Source: Legionella septentrionalis (GTDB lineage Bacteria; Pseudomonadota; Gammaproteobacteria; Legionellales; Legionellaceae). Taken from it: a stretch of 64,000 nucleotides of DNA. Every line of letters begins with the position of its first letter. Position 1 is the first letter of the stretch. Location: NCBI RefSeq assembly GCF_003989745.1, contig NZ_RZGS01000004.1:1-64000 (forward strand). Direction: 5' to 3'. This document shows positions 56,168 through 64,000 of this stretch, in pieces. Position numbers and translations under genes: made by a program. A model generated the notes under the pieces. That model was given only the letters and a program-made list of their open reading frames with translations. It made no database searches and was not told the origin of the DNA.

Positions 56168-56216
56168 GCCAGTGATCTTATGATGCCGGGGCAAGCACCG
56201 GCATCATAGCGACTGG
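56168..56216. repeat. long hairpin upstream of the GNAT gene (REP-like?)
   Basis: An 11-base perfect stem TATGATGCCGG (56179-56189) / CCGGCATCATA (56198-56208) is nested inside CCAGT/ACTGG (56169-56173, 56212-56216). It lies in the 237-base divergent gap between the second ATPase gene and the GNAT gene. No T-tract follows. It is not a usual place for a terminator and may be an operator, a REP-like element or a leader structure. Confidence 0.6.
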
Positions 56217-56263
56217 TGATGGTTAACAGACCCTAACAGGACAGCAGAACAAGAGGAATGCAC

Positions 56264-56782
56264 ATGCGTGGAGAAAGAGTAACACTAAGACCTTTATTAA
56301 AAGAAGATTCGCCCCATTATTTTAAATGGATTAACCATAAGGAATTAGTCCTTTGCAACGCAGCTTTTAAGCCTGTATCCGAGCAAGAACACGAAGCTTG
56401 GTTTTCTAAGGTTACATCTGATCCAAACGCCGTACTTTTTTCAATTGTGGCGAACCAAGACAATCGGTTAATCGGTAGCTGCTCGCTTAGGCGCATTAAT
56501 ATGCTGCATAAGAACGCAGAATTGCAAATCCGCATCGGTGAAATCGATTACCATAACCGCGGCTTTGGCAGTGAAGCGGTGCATTTATTAGTGCAATATG
56601 GATTTGCAAATTTAAATTTAGAGAGAATCTACCTTCATGTTTTTGCAAATAATAAGAAAGCAATCAAAGCTTATGAAAAATGTAAATTTCAGCAGGAAGG
56701 CATTTTGCGAAAAGCCGCATACGTTAATGGCAGCTACATCAATGTCCACATTATGGCAATTTTAAAAGACGAAACTTATTGA
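56264..56782 (+). CDS. GNAT acetyltransferase (RimJ/RimL-like)
   Basis: 172 aa from ATG 56264, six bases after AGAGGA; the ATG at 56258 directly abuts that site. The GNAT fold is visible as VTLRPLLKEDSPHYFKW, LIGSCSLRRINMLHKNAEL, the acetyl-CoA loop IGEIDYHNRGFGSEAVHLL and LERIYLHVFANNKKAIKAYEKCGF-type end (here KCKFQQEGIL). Such enzymes in polysaccharide loci N-acetylate 4-amino sugars or nucleotide-linked amino sugars; modification of proteins is also possible. Plus strand, against the direction of the operon. Confidence 0.85.
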   Translation: MRGERVTLRPLLKEDSPHYFKWINHKELVLCNAAFKPVSEQEHEAWFSKVTSDPNAVLFSIVANQDNRLIGSCSLRRINMLHKNAELQIRIGEIDYHNRGFGSEAVHLLVQYGFANLNLERIYLHVFANNKKAIKAYEKCKFQQEGILRKAAYVNGSYINVHIMAILKDETY

Positions 56783-56881
56783 ATGCTGTTATTCAAGGTA
56801 ATTCCCGCCCTGTTAGCCCATGTTGTAATTATTAAACCAGAGTGATATGATATTGACCATATTTTTTGCATGGTTTTACTA

Positions 56882-57628
56882 ATGGGCTTTTTTTTTCCTC
56901 TCAATAGCATAATTGAAAATTCGCATTCGTCGCCGCACTCTGCAACCATTAAAAGCTCTTTGCAAACTAAATTTAATGATGCATTCAATTTCTGGGCCGG
57001 CTCGTTCGTAGAAACTCCTCACTATTATTGTAATAGCTCTTATAACCCTGAAGGCTACCCTCAAGATTCTTTCCGTCCCCGCAAGGCATCACACGTAGGG
57101 ATTTTTGATTATTTGACGTTAGGCCTTTCATCACTGGGAATATTATTTCTTCACCATGCCTGGGATCTCGCGACCAGGCATTGGCTGGGTACAATTCCAC
57201 TTGCTATTGTTGCCATGCTGAATACTCCTCGGTTTCTTTTCGGCATGATCATGACTATAATTTCAAGCCCAATCATTCTCGCGGTTCATGCTGTTGCTAC
57301 CATTTGTGCTTACAAAGATTTTCAAAATATGTTGGCTCTCGAAGGAAAACAAAACGGCTCCACTGGTAAAACGATGGCCGATTTTTTAAAACTTGCAGGC
57401 AACCCTTGTGTTGAAGATTTGCACCCTGAAATTAACGTGGAAAATGATACAATTCACCTGTCCATTAAAAGCGGGATGAATTGCTTTTCTGCAGAAGTAA
57501 ATGCTGCCGATACAGAACAAAAAACAAGAATTACTTCATTCTTAAAATTTAATATTTTTGCTACTACCGAGAAAATAGAGCGTGACGTGCAAGATAATCC
57601 TAAGGCTGCACAGTTTTTACCACAATGA
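56882..57628 (+). CDS. orphan hydrophobic-core protein, family 2, paralogue B (candidate effector)
   Basis: 248 aa from ATG 56882 (MGFFFPLNSIIENSHS), aligned with paralogue C; ATG 56870 is possible but adds four unmatched residues. Conserved blocks are SSPHSATIKSS, KFNDAFNFWAGS, VETPHYY, GIFDYLTLG, HWLGTIPLAIVA, ISSPIILAVHAVA, AYKDFQNMLALEGK and the end LKFNIFATTEKIE with AAQFLPQ. The hydrophobic core (about 68-135) would span or embed in a membrane. No signal peptide and no enzyme motif. TGATATGAT about 30 bases upstream may be an extended -10. Confidence 0.75.
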   Translation: MGFFFPLNSIIENSHSSPHSATIKSSLQTKFNDAFNFWAGSFVETPHYYCNSSYNPEGYPQDSFRPRKASHVGIFDYLTLGLSSLGILFLHHAWDLATRHWLGTIPLAIVAMLNTPRFLFGMIMTIISSPIILAVHAVATICAYKDFQNMLALEGKQNGSTGKTMADFLKLAGNPCVEDLHPEINVENDTIHLSIKSGMNCFSAEVNAADTEQKTRITSFLKFNIFATTEKIERDVQDNPKAAQFLPQ

Positions 57629-57768
57629 CTGTTAACCCATTGAACATTGTTTCTATCAGGCTGTGTAGAGCAAACAACGCTGCAAAGACGTAAGCCAGCA
57701 TTGATTTCTTGCCCTTTTTTGTTCAATATGATACCATATTGTCTTTTATTTGACGGAGTCTTACTGAC

Positions 57769-58575
57769 ATGGGTTTTTTTTCTCCTCTTAACAGCATGAT
57801 TGAGAATTCAGAGTCATCACCGCATGCAGCAACTATTAAAAGTTCTGTGCGAACCAAATTTAATGACACATTCAATTTTTGGGCTGGCTCCATCGTAGAA
57901 ACACCACACTATTCCTATAATCCAACCCCCAGCTTTTTTGAGCAGCCGGTAACCAGGAAAAATGTAGGGGTCTTTGACTATTTAACCTTTGGCACAGCAC
58001 TTCTAGGATTACGTTTCTTCGAATATTCTTATGAACTGGCCAGCAAACACTGGTTGGGCAGTATCCCGCTTGCTGCCGCCATCATCATCAATGCCCCTCT
58101 CATTTTGGCCCGTTTTATTTTTGGGATTGCCATGACTATCCTTTCAAGCCCGGTTGTCCTAACAGTGCATGCCATTGCTTCCGTCTATGCTTACAAGGAT
58201 TTCCAGAATATGTTGGCCCTTCAAGGACAGGTAATAGAGAATACAACCAACAGGCAAATTAACCCCAGCATCACTTTAGACGATTTTTTAAAAGGCATAA
58301 ACAATCCCCATATAGAAGATTTAACAGCTCATTCTTTTGTTAATAACCAAAATAGGTTTTGTCTGAAGATTAGTCAGGAAGGAGCTCCTTATACTTTCTA
58401 CACAGAAGTTTCCCCTTCTGATGCAGAGCAAGTAGCAAGACTAGAATCATTTCTAAAGTTTAATATTTATGCAAATACCGACAAGCTGGAATACCAGCCT
58501 GAGATGGTGGAAAAATTTATTCCAGCTGCCACAAGCATAGCCCCGGGTAGATCGCAGCAATTTTCACCCCGATAA
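57769..58575 (+). CDS. orphan hydrophobic-core protein, family 2, paralogue C (candidate effector)
   Basis: 268 aa, ATG after GGAG. Very close to paralogue B in the N-terminal half (FNDTFNFWAGS, IVETPHYSYNP, VGVFDYLTFG, HWLGSIPLAAAI, ILSSPVVLTVHAIA, AYKDFQNMLALQGQ). The polar C-terminal half diverges, and the tail is longer (FIPAATSIAPGRSQQFSPR) than in A and B. TATGAT about 35 bases upstream is a possible -10. The copies B and C are separated by 140 bases with no terminator seen, so they may be co-transcribed. Confidence 0.75.
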   Translation: MGFFSPLNSMIENSESSPHAATIKSSVRTKFNDTFNFWAGSIVETPHYSYNPTPSFFEQPVTRKNVGVFDYLTFGTALLGLRFFEYSYELASKHWLGSIPLAAAIIINAPLILARFIFGIAMTILSSPVVLTVHAIASVYAYKDFQNMLALQGQVIENTTNRQINPSITLDDFLKGINNPHIEDLTAHSFVNNQNRFCLKISQEGAPYTFYTEVSPSDAEQVARLESFLKFNIYANTDKLEYQPEMVEKFIPAATSIAPGRSQQFSPR

Positions 58576-58668
58576 TTACCTGCTTACTGGCTGCTGCGAC
58601 TTTCCTGCACTGGTTTCTAGCACCTCAGGAGAAGTCACACGTCTTTGTAGCCAGCTCGAAAGCAATGC

Positions 58669-59514
58669 TCACAAAGTAAGATTGTCTTTATTTCTGCAAT
58701 TGCTTGCCAGTATTTCTTGAGGCGCTGAAGCTTCCACATCGATTTCCGGAATATCGGTTGAGCGCATACTGGCAGGATCAGGAGCCGCAACAGGTTTAAA
58801 AAATATATTTTTATTTTTTTGAGTCAGGATTTCAGGGTGCAAAATCTCTTTACTTACATTTTTTTTAGCCTGTTTTTTCCAGAAATTTTCCCAATCCTTA
58901 CGTAGATCAACAGGATTGCGAGCGCCTGCTCGTCCTGGACCCTCGCTGTGGGGAGTATCTGCATGATAAACAATGTTTACATCATACGTCTCATCTCCAA
59001 TGATTAAACTTGCAGGAATGTAACTCAAAAGCTCCTCACTGCTTTCTCTATACATATCGGTACGGGAGCCTCTTAAATTAAAATCAATGTTTGTAAGATC
59101 ATGCCCTAACATTTGCTTTACTCCACTTAATGTTAAAGCAGAGCGGCATTCACCGCTAAATATTTGATTTTCTTCTTGCGGAGAAAACTCAAGGTTTACA
59201 AAATTATGAGACCAGCTGGGTTTCTTCCTCGCCAGGTTAAATATTAAGCCAAAACCACCATGACTGCTGCCTTGTTTGGTGAATGCCTTTAAAAAAATGA
59301 TTTGGGCATCTAAAATTTCCTTAAACCTGCAGGGATAAACTACATACGCATGCGTAAAACCCGCTTCATTGGGTTCAACGGTTGTAGAAGGAAGCAAAGC
59401 GGCGGCAGGATCATCATGAGCATTGTGGCCTACTTGCAACAATTTGCCTTGCTGATCAGCAACCAGGTAATTAAATGGAATATCTTTTACTGAAACTATT
59501 TCGGGAGTAAACAT
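58669..59514 (-). CDS. orphan soluble protein in the polysaccharide locus
   Basis: 281 aa, not recognised. No signal peptide or membrane segment. The N-terminal 200 residues look like a mixed alpha/beta domain (YVVYPCRFKEILDAQIIFL, GGFGLIFNLARKKPSW, VNLEFSPQEE, DVNIVYHADTPHSEGPGR). Around 205-240 it is basic and Trp-rich (DWENFWKKQAKKNV), and the tail is polar. It has no resemblance to glycan enzymes, and it sits downstream of the glycosyltransferase gene after 105 bases, convergent with the family 2 genes. By context it may belong with the orphan genes rather than with the operon. Confidence 0.65.
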   Translation of the reverse strand: MFTPEIVSVKDIPFNYLVADQQGKLLQVGHNAHDDPAAALLPSTTVEPNEAGFTHAYVVYPCRFKEILDAQIIFLKAFTKQGSSHGGFGLIFNLARKKPSWSHNFVNLEFSPQEENQIFSGECRSALTLSGVKQMLGHDLTNIDFNLRGSRTDMYRESSEELLSYIPASLIIGDETYDVNIVYHADTPHSEGPGRAGARNPVDLRKDWENFWKKQAKKNVSKEILHPEILTQKNKNIFFKPVAAPDPASMRSTDIPEIDVEASAPQEILASNCRNKDNLTL

Positions 59515-59619
59515 ATTATTTGCCCTAACAAGACTAAGCGATCAATATTGCATAATTCGCTACCACGAACATGCGTACACTTTACCTTGGAAAAAGTGTG
59601 CATAACGTTAAAAGGGTGA

Positions 59620-60801
59620 TCAGCTAAATAATTGATCATAAATTCGTTCATAGCGCTCGGCACAAGCATCGGCAGCATGCCATTTGAGTGCGTACTGCCG
59701 GCTTTGCGCACCGATGGTTTTTCTAAGTGCCGCATTTACGACTAAATTTTTTAGCTCATCATAAATTGTTTTTTCACTGGCTGAAACCAGTGGGCATTCA
59801 GCAAGACATGCCAGTTTGTCTTCTTCTCTAAATTCGTATTTATTTAAATAACAAATGACCGGTTTGCCGAGCATCATCCCTTCACGTGCATTGGCACCAT
59901 AGCGCCCATAATTCAACTGATCCACGATGATATCGGATTGAGCTTGGTAATAACGCACGACCTGATTGGGCTGATCCGTAATAAAAATTAAACGGACTGG
60001 GTACCCTTCCTCCTGCAAACGCTCTACGGCTGCAAAAACAAACGGTGTCCCTTTGATGTTTTTAGTTTGGGTATTGCGAAAATTATAGTTACCCACTGCA
60101 TGATAGATTAATACTTCACCTGTTTCTTTTTTTACACGGTGTTCATCCGGGATGTGCAAATCAGGCGACCAAAAATCAGGATCAAGGCACATGGTGGTGG
60201 GTTCACGGATCACTTTATTACCAGGTTTCATATAATCCAAAGCAGGCAGCGTTTCTGAAAAAATTAAATCACAATACTTATGTACTTTCGCGCCCCAATC
60301 CAAATTTTTTTCATTCGCACAGACTTCTGTATGATCTTGCCATACACAGCGATCACAGACATTTAAACCATTGTCGGCAATAGACCATTGGCTCACCATG
60401 GTTTGCGACGTGCCACTGTTGCAGCCGCTTATCGAATAAGCTATTTTCTTATGCAATTTTTTCCAGGCAAGAATATCAGGTGGCTCCTCAATAAATGCAT
60501 ATTCCGGATAAAAAGACAGATAACCGTCTCCTGCAAAATGCATCAGTTGAAACCTTGCTTGCGCATATTGAAAAAAGTGGTTGATATTTTGCTGGAAAAT
60601 AACCGGATTACTGTCGTATAGATTTATATCTTCTCCGTGATAAAAATTGGCATTGGCTCCATCCACCGGCTCCAGATTCACTACCACAGCATCCCAACCG
60701 CGCTTGCGCAGCGCTTGCGCTAAATAGTAAAAATGATAATAACTCTGTCTGTAAAATACTACGCTGCGTCGCTTTGGAAATAATTTTTTAAGAAATTTCA
60801 T
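59620..60801 (-). CDS. glycosyltransferase, GT-B fold
   Basis: 393 aa, cytoplasmic. N-terminal basic stretch MKFLKKLFPKRRSVVFYRQS, Rossmann-type strands (DAVVVNLEPVDG, QLMHFAGDGYLSF), and a C-terminal half with RLIFITDQPNQ, VDQLNYGRYGANAREGMMLGKPVICYL, which is the acceptor-donor E-G-M-x-x-G-K-P motif of GT4 enzymes. A cluster of cysteines C-D-R-C-x7-C in NGLNVCDRCVWQDHTEVC (about 154-171) suggests a metal site unusual for the family. Start ATG 60801 lies seven bases after the end of the NodB-like gene. Confidence 0.82.
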   Translation of the reverse strand: MKFLKKLFPKRRSVVFYRQSYYHFYYLAQALRKRGWDAVVVNLEPVDGANANFYHGEDINLYDSNPVIFQQNINHFFQYAQARFQLMHFAGDGYLSFYPEYAFIEEPPDILAWKKLHKKIAYSISGCNSGTSQTMVSQWSIADNGLNVCDRCVWQDHTEVCANEKNLDWGAKVHKYCDLIFSETLPALDYMKPGNKVIREPTTMCLDPDFWSPDLHIPDEHRVKKETGEVLIYHAVGNYNFRNTQTKNIKGTPFVFAAVERLQEEGYPVRLIFITDQPNQVVRYYQAQSDIIVDQLNYGRYGANAREGMMLGKPVICYLNKYEFREEDKLACLAECPLVSASEKTIYDELKNLVVNAALRKTIGAQSRQYALKWHAADACAERYERIYDQLFS

Positions 60802-60807
60802 AATGTG

Positions 60808-61545
60808 TTAACTGATATTGACCCGTCCGGCCGCTTTTAAAATTCTGTCGTAATTGACGATGGCGCGCTTACCGCTTTGCTCGGCGTATCGTACTGCTTT
60901 TTCTCTAGGCATTAAGGCGTCTTCGGTCCACCATTCCGGGTGGGTCAGCACTTGTAAACGGCTTATTGTTTTATCATTCAATACATCCAGTAATTTTTCA
61001 TAACGCCAATATCCATTGGAATCAGAACAGTAGGATACGTTGTCTCTAAAAAAACCTGAATAAGTATTTATCATCCCGGCATAATGATCATGGCGAAAGC
61101 TTAACGTGAATTCATCCGGATTGTGGAATGAAAATACGTCCAGTTTCTGTTCAAACAAATTTTCCAAAATATGTTTTTCAAAATTCAACCAATAAACCAG
61201 TTGTTGCGCACTGCTTATGTGGTAATAAGCTGCATCAAAATGTAAGCCGATACGATGGCCGGCAGCAATGATTTCCCTGATTAACTGTTGTGCGGCAAAA
61301 TCCAGGGCATTATAAAAATCATTATGCAAGTGAATGAAATAAGTCGCTTGCACTTGCTGCCTGGCTTCAATTCTGGCTAAAGTTACTGCTTGCTGCAACG
61401 ACATGTCCACGTCATGCCGCCAGACAACAAAGCGGTTGTGCGTGTTCAATTCGGTGTAGGTTTTAAATGGAAAATTCTTCACTGCAAGCTGCAGCAATTT
61501 CTCATACTCAACCAGCGTAAACTCATGCGGCAAATAGGAATGCAT
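60808..61545 (-). CDS. NodB-like polysaccharide deacetylase-fold protein
   Basis: 245 aa, no signal peptide, ATG after AGGAAG. The NodB signature is R-H44-D45-V-D47 (WRHDVDMS), ATYFIHLHNDFYN, and AAGHRIGLHFDAAY with the metal His. FSFHNPDEFTL and LQVLTHPEWW complete the barrel. Being cytoplasmic it would act on nucleotide- or lipid-linked sugars in O-chain synthesis rather than on the wall. Deacetylase activity is an inference from the fold. Confidence 0.8.
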   Translation of the reverse strand: MHSYLPHEFTLVEYEKLLQLAVKNFPFKTYTELNTHNRFVVWRHDVDMSLQQAVTLARIEARQQVQATYFIHLHNDFYNALDFAAQQLIREIIAAGHRIGLHFDAAYYHISSAQQLVYWLNFEKHILENLFEQKLDVFSFHNPDEFTLSFRHDHYAGMINTYSGFFRDNVSYCSDSNGYWRYEKLLDVLNDKTISRLQVLTHPEWWTEDALMPREKAVRYAEQSGKRAIVNYDRILKAAGRVNIS

Positions 61546-61596
61546 ACTTCTTCCTCAGTACAAGCATGGGCGAATGCTGATAAGCATAGGCCCTCA

Positions 61597-62652
61597 TTAA
61601 GATTTTTTTCTGGCAACGACCGTGATCCCCGCAGGTTCAATGACATGGCGCACCACCTCCATGGACATGTCCTGACACCATTCCTGCACTTCTGCAAAAG
61701 TGTGACGATGCGCATTGCTTGGCGCATACCAATCGTAATTAATATGGTTCATTTCTTCCAAAGAAAGAGAAGGATGATAATACGCCTTAAAAATATGCCA
61801 GTAAAATAAGCGTTGCAAGTTGATTTCACCTGCGGGAATATCAAGAAGTTCAATGCCTTCCGGCACCCGGATGGTTATGTCCAACTCACCCAAAATCTTT
61901 CCTAATTTGGTCAAAGGCTTAACGGCTTCCCAAGCTTCTTCTGGGGGCATCTGCTGCAGCTTCGCGCGTATATAATCATCAACAAACTCACGAATCGGGC
62001 CTTTTTTGTTGTAAATATAAAACATAAAAAAACCGTTGGGCTTTAATAAGCTGGCCAGTGAAACAAATGTTTTGCGGGTATCATCGGTATGGTGCATGAC
62101 CCCTTCGGAAAAAATGATATCAACCGAACGCGCTGACAAAGGCAGTTTGGTGATATCGGCTTGCATAAAAGCAGCATTTGCAAACTGCCTGGCAAGCATC
62201 CTTTCCCGACACACATCCACTGCGGTGGAAACATCGATTCCCAAATAATTGACGTGGTTAAAGTGCTCGCCCCACAATTCAATGGCAGACATGCCCGCAC
62301 CGCAACCAGCATCCAGCAGTACTGGTCTATCCGGGAAGCAAGACAAAATCTCATGGACATCGCCGTAACGGCTAATTAACCAAGCACGCATACGCGCTAA
62401 CATGGTATCGGATTCAAAAGTTTCCTTTTTCGACCATTTGAATCCAAACGATTCTTTTGTCTGCTCTTGCTCAACCGAACAATTATCATGGATACGCAAG
62501 ATCCCATCGCTGAACACACAAGGCGAGCCATTAATCTCCCGGCATGCCAGCAATGGTTCACTCACTCCCAGCAAATTTAAAAACCATTGCGGCACGTCGT
62601 CTGCAACGGCGCCGATCATGTGATCGTGCAAAACATTCGCTTCAATTTTCAT
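61597..62652 (-). CDS. class I SAM-dependent methyltransferase
   Basis: 351 aa from ATG 62652 with AGGA eight bases upstream. The N-terminal 90 residues include LACREINGSPCVFSDGILRI, resembling the short Trm112-like region found before glycan methyltransferases. Motif I is PVLLDAGCGAGMSAIEL (about 122-138), then LGIDVSTAVDVC and FSEGVMHHTDDT. Length and two-part layout are like those of methyltransferases in O-antigen and S-layer glycan loci. Confidence 0.87.
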   Translation of the reverse strand: MKIEANVLHDHMIGAVADDVPQWFLNLLGVSEPLLACREINGSPCVFSDGILRIHDNCSVEQEQTKESFGFKWSKKETFESDTMLARMRAWLISRYGDVHEILSCFPDRPVLLDAGCGAGMSAIELWGEHFNHVNYLGIDVSTAVDVCRERMLARQFANAAFMQADITKLPLSARSVDIIFSEGVMHHTDDTRKTFVSLASLLKPNGFFMFYIYNKKGPIREFVDDYIRAKLQQMPPEEAWEAVKPLTKLGKILGELDITIRVPEGIELLDIPAGEINLQRLFYWHIFKAYYHPSLSLEEMNHINYDWYAPSNAHRHTFAEVQEWCQDMSMEVVRHVIEPAGITVVARKKS

Positions 62653-62721
62653 AATAACAATCCTGTGTTTAATTTGCTCACGCAAGCATTACTGGCATCT
62701 GGACATAAAGCAGAGCAATGC

Positions 62722-63249
62722 TTAACTCAAGGGAGTGATGGTGACTGGAGTACCAAATGCTTTGCTATGGCTAGGTATGTCTTTATTAACCAATGTATTT
62801 GCGCCGATCAAAACGCCATCCCCAATCTTGATGCCTTTTTGTATGATGGCATTAGGACCAATGTAACAATTATCACCAATGCTGGTTTCTGCATAACTGT
62901 ACCTTTCTTTACCACCGCTTAATGCCCAGCGAATACTATCATGAGAATAAATTTGTACTCCAGCCGAAATCGAACAATTGCTGCCAATTTTAAGACCGCC
63001 GGATGCGTCAAGAATCACCGCAGGGCCTATCCACGTGTTATTGCCGACCATGGGTTTCCCCAACACGATGGCGCTGTCGTAAATGCTTGTGCCTTCACCA
63101 AAACCGAGCAGTTTTGCTTTTTCCCAGCGATCGATAAAATAGTCCCCCATGGAAACTACCCGGTCAAATTGTTGCTGCTTTTCATGAATAAGCTTGGCTA
63201 GCAAATGTTTTATGCGCGTATTTAGCCAGGTCAAAGAATTAAACATCAT
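62722..63249 (-). CDS. hexapeptide-repeat acyltransferase (CatB/WecD-like left-handed beta helix)
   Basis: 175 aa. After about 55 helical residues come repeated [LIV]-G-x-x-x-x turns: [68 protein letters not shown] and the cap FGTPVTI. The His in YSHDS is the likely catalytic base. It would O- or N-acetylate a sugar of the surface chain. The start overlaps the asnB stop by 11 bases. Confidence 0.9.
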   Translation of the reverse strand: MMFNSLTWLNTRIKHLLAKLIHEKQQQFDRVVSMGDYFIDRWEKAKLLGFGEGTSIYDSAIVLGKPMVGNNTWIGPAVILDASGGLKIGSNCSISAGVQIYSHDSIRWALSGGKERYSYAETSIGDNCYIGPNAIIQKGIKIGDGVLIGANTLVNKDIPSHSKAFGTPVTITPLS

Positions 63250-64000
63250 AGACTCTCAAAAAATACTCAAAATTAATTAAAGACCATAATAATAAGCGGC
63301 AATTTTTATTGCCGCTTAAATGCTCATTGATGTGCTGTTCAATCAAGCCTTTTTCCAGATATTGCTGCAATTTTGCTTCTTTACCCAACAGGGTACGACG
63401 CACGAAATCATTACTGTCTTTTTTAAACCACGTGTTATCGGGCGCTGAAAATCCTTGTTTCACCGCACTGGTATAAGCTTCAGGCATGTATTTACGCAAG
63501 GCTTTGCGAAGAATCAATTTGCCATCATTCGTTTTCTGATAATATTCTTTTCGTTTGTTCCCTACAGTGTTTTCATCCATGCGCAGCAATTCATCGAGTT
63601 TGTTTAATTTTAAATGCACAGGAATTTTTTGCGCGAAATCCACCAAGTCATTGTCCAAAAAGGGTACGCGGGTTTCCAGAGAATGCGCCATCGATAATTT
63701 ATCTTCAACGACTAATAAACCATGCAAAAAAGTTTTGGCTTCGAAATAGAGCGAATGGTTAATGTAATCTTGCGGCGTATATAATTGCTCGGAATGATGC
63801 TTAAAGACCGATTCAAAAATATCCCGGGTACAAATATGGGAAACCTGGTCCCAGATAGGTGAAAATAATTGTTTGATTTGCGTATCCGGCAATAGCCTTT
63901 GCCAAAACTGATAGTATTTATCAATATAATCACTGAAATTATCGTTTTTTATTGCACGGTAATAACGCCATGGGTAGCCACCGAATAATTCATCGCCGCC
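63239..64000 (-). CDS. asparagine synthase-like amidotransferase (C-terminal part, runs off the window)
   Basis: 253 residues are in the window; the frame is open through position 64000. The first visible residues [11 protein letters not shown] belong to the synthetase domain of AsnB (the [12 protein letters not shown] loop), followed by [30 protein letters not shown] and [12 protein letters not shown]. In surface-glycan loci AsnB/WbpS-like proteins amidate uronic acids such as GalNAcA, a more likely role here than asparagine synthesis. The glutaminase N terminus lies outside. Confidence 0.9.
   Translation of the reverse strand, partial: GGDELFGGYPWRYYRAIKNDNFSDYIDKYYQFWQRLLPDTQIKQLFSPIWDQVSHICTRDIFESVFKHHSEQLYTPQDYINHSLYFEAKTFLHGLLVVEDKLSMAHSLETRVPFLDNDLVDFAQKIPVHLKLNKLDELLRMDENTVGNKRKEYYQKTNDGKLILRKALRKYMPEAYTSAVKQGFSAPDNTWFKKDSNDFVRRTLLGKEAKLQQYLEKGLIEQHINEHLSGNKNCRLLLWSLINFEYFLRVYDV

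Noticed and set aside
1-64000. CRISPR arrays, rRNA and tRNA genes
   Set aside because: No regularly spaced repeats and no recognisable structural RNA were found on reading both strands.

Overview
The window reads as a chromosome segment of a gammaproteobacterium, most likely of the order Legionellales (Legionella/Coxiella/Aquicella side). The core gene blocks are gammaproteobacterial (fabF-acpP-fabG-fabD-fabH-plsX-rpmF-yceD, mltG-tmk-holB, rsfS-rlmH-mrdA-rodA, accA-tilS, an MdfA-type efflux pump). Between them lie families of orphan proteins with hydrophobic hairpins that have no visible housekeeping role. Three promoters carry a tandem direct repeat close to cTTAATatT, spaced by two bases, which is the published PmrA box of Legionella and Coxiella. 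Two of them precede candidate effector genes and the third precedes csrA. The species cannot be named from the sequence alone.

Layout. 1-3400: end of an IS4-like transposase, then three tandem paralogues with C-terminal membrane hairpins. 3400-16500: anmK, the mltG-tmk-holB-pilZ-tatD operon, the fatty-acid/phospholipid operon with L32 and YceD, then mnmA and erpA. 16500-22600: an L,D-transpeptidase, a dead SDR gene, an HExxH protein, a tail-anchored-looking protein, a NagX-like acetyltransferase, dnaQ and rnhA. 22600-28500: hutH-hutU, a POT peptide transporter with a Fur-box-like promoter, rsfS-rlmH. 28500-32900: a small membrane protein, then mrdA-rodA and rnhB. 33100-38000: a non-classical chaperone-usher pilus locus with two SCPU-type subunits divergent from a frameshifted chaperone, a TcfC/CS1-type usher and a third subunit. 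38000-44400: small membrane protein, mdfA, tilS, accA, a phosphopantetheinyl transferase, birA and csrA.

44600-64000 is a surface-polysaccharide locus, mostly on the minus strand: a WecA/WbpL-like initiating transferase, three tandem paralogous glycosyltransferase-like genes, methyltransferases, a WbqC-like protein, an ABC exporter (Wzm-Wzt) plus a second Wzt-like ATPase and a relic of a duplicated copy, a GNAT acetyltransferase, another glycosyltransferase, a NodB-like protein, a hexapeptide acyltransferase and the end of an AsnB-type amidotransferase. Three plus-strand paralogues of a second hydrophobic-core family are interleaved in it.

How it may fit together: PmrA-type boxes in front of both a candidate effector cluster and csrA suggest that the transcriptional (PmrAB) and post-transcriptional (CsrA) control of Legionellales virulence converge in this window. 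No rRNA, tRNA or CRISPR array was seen.
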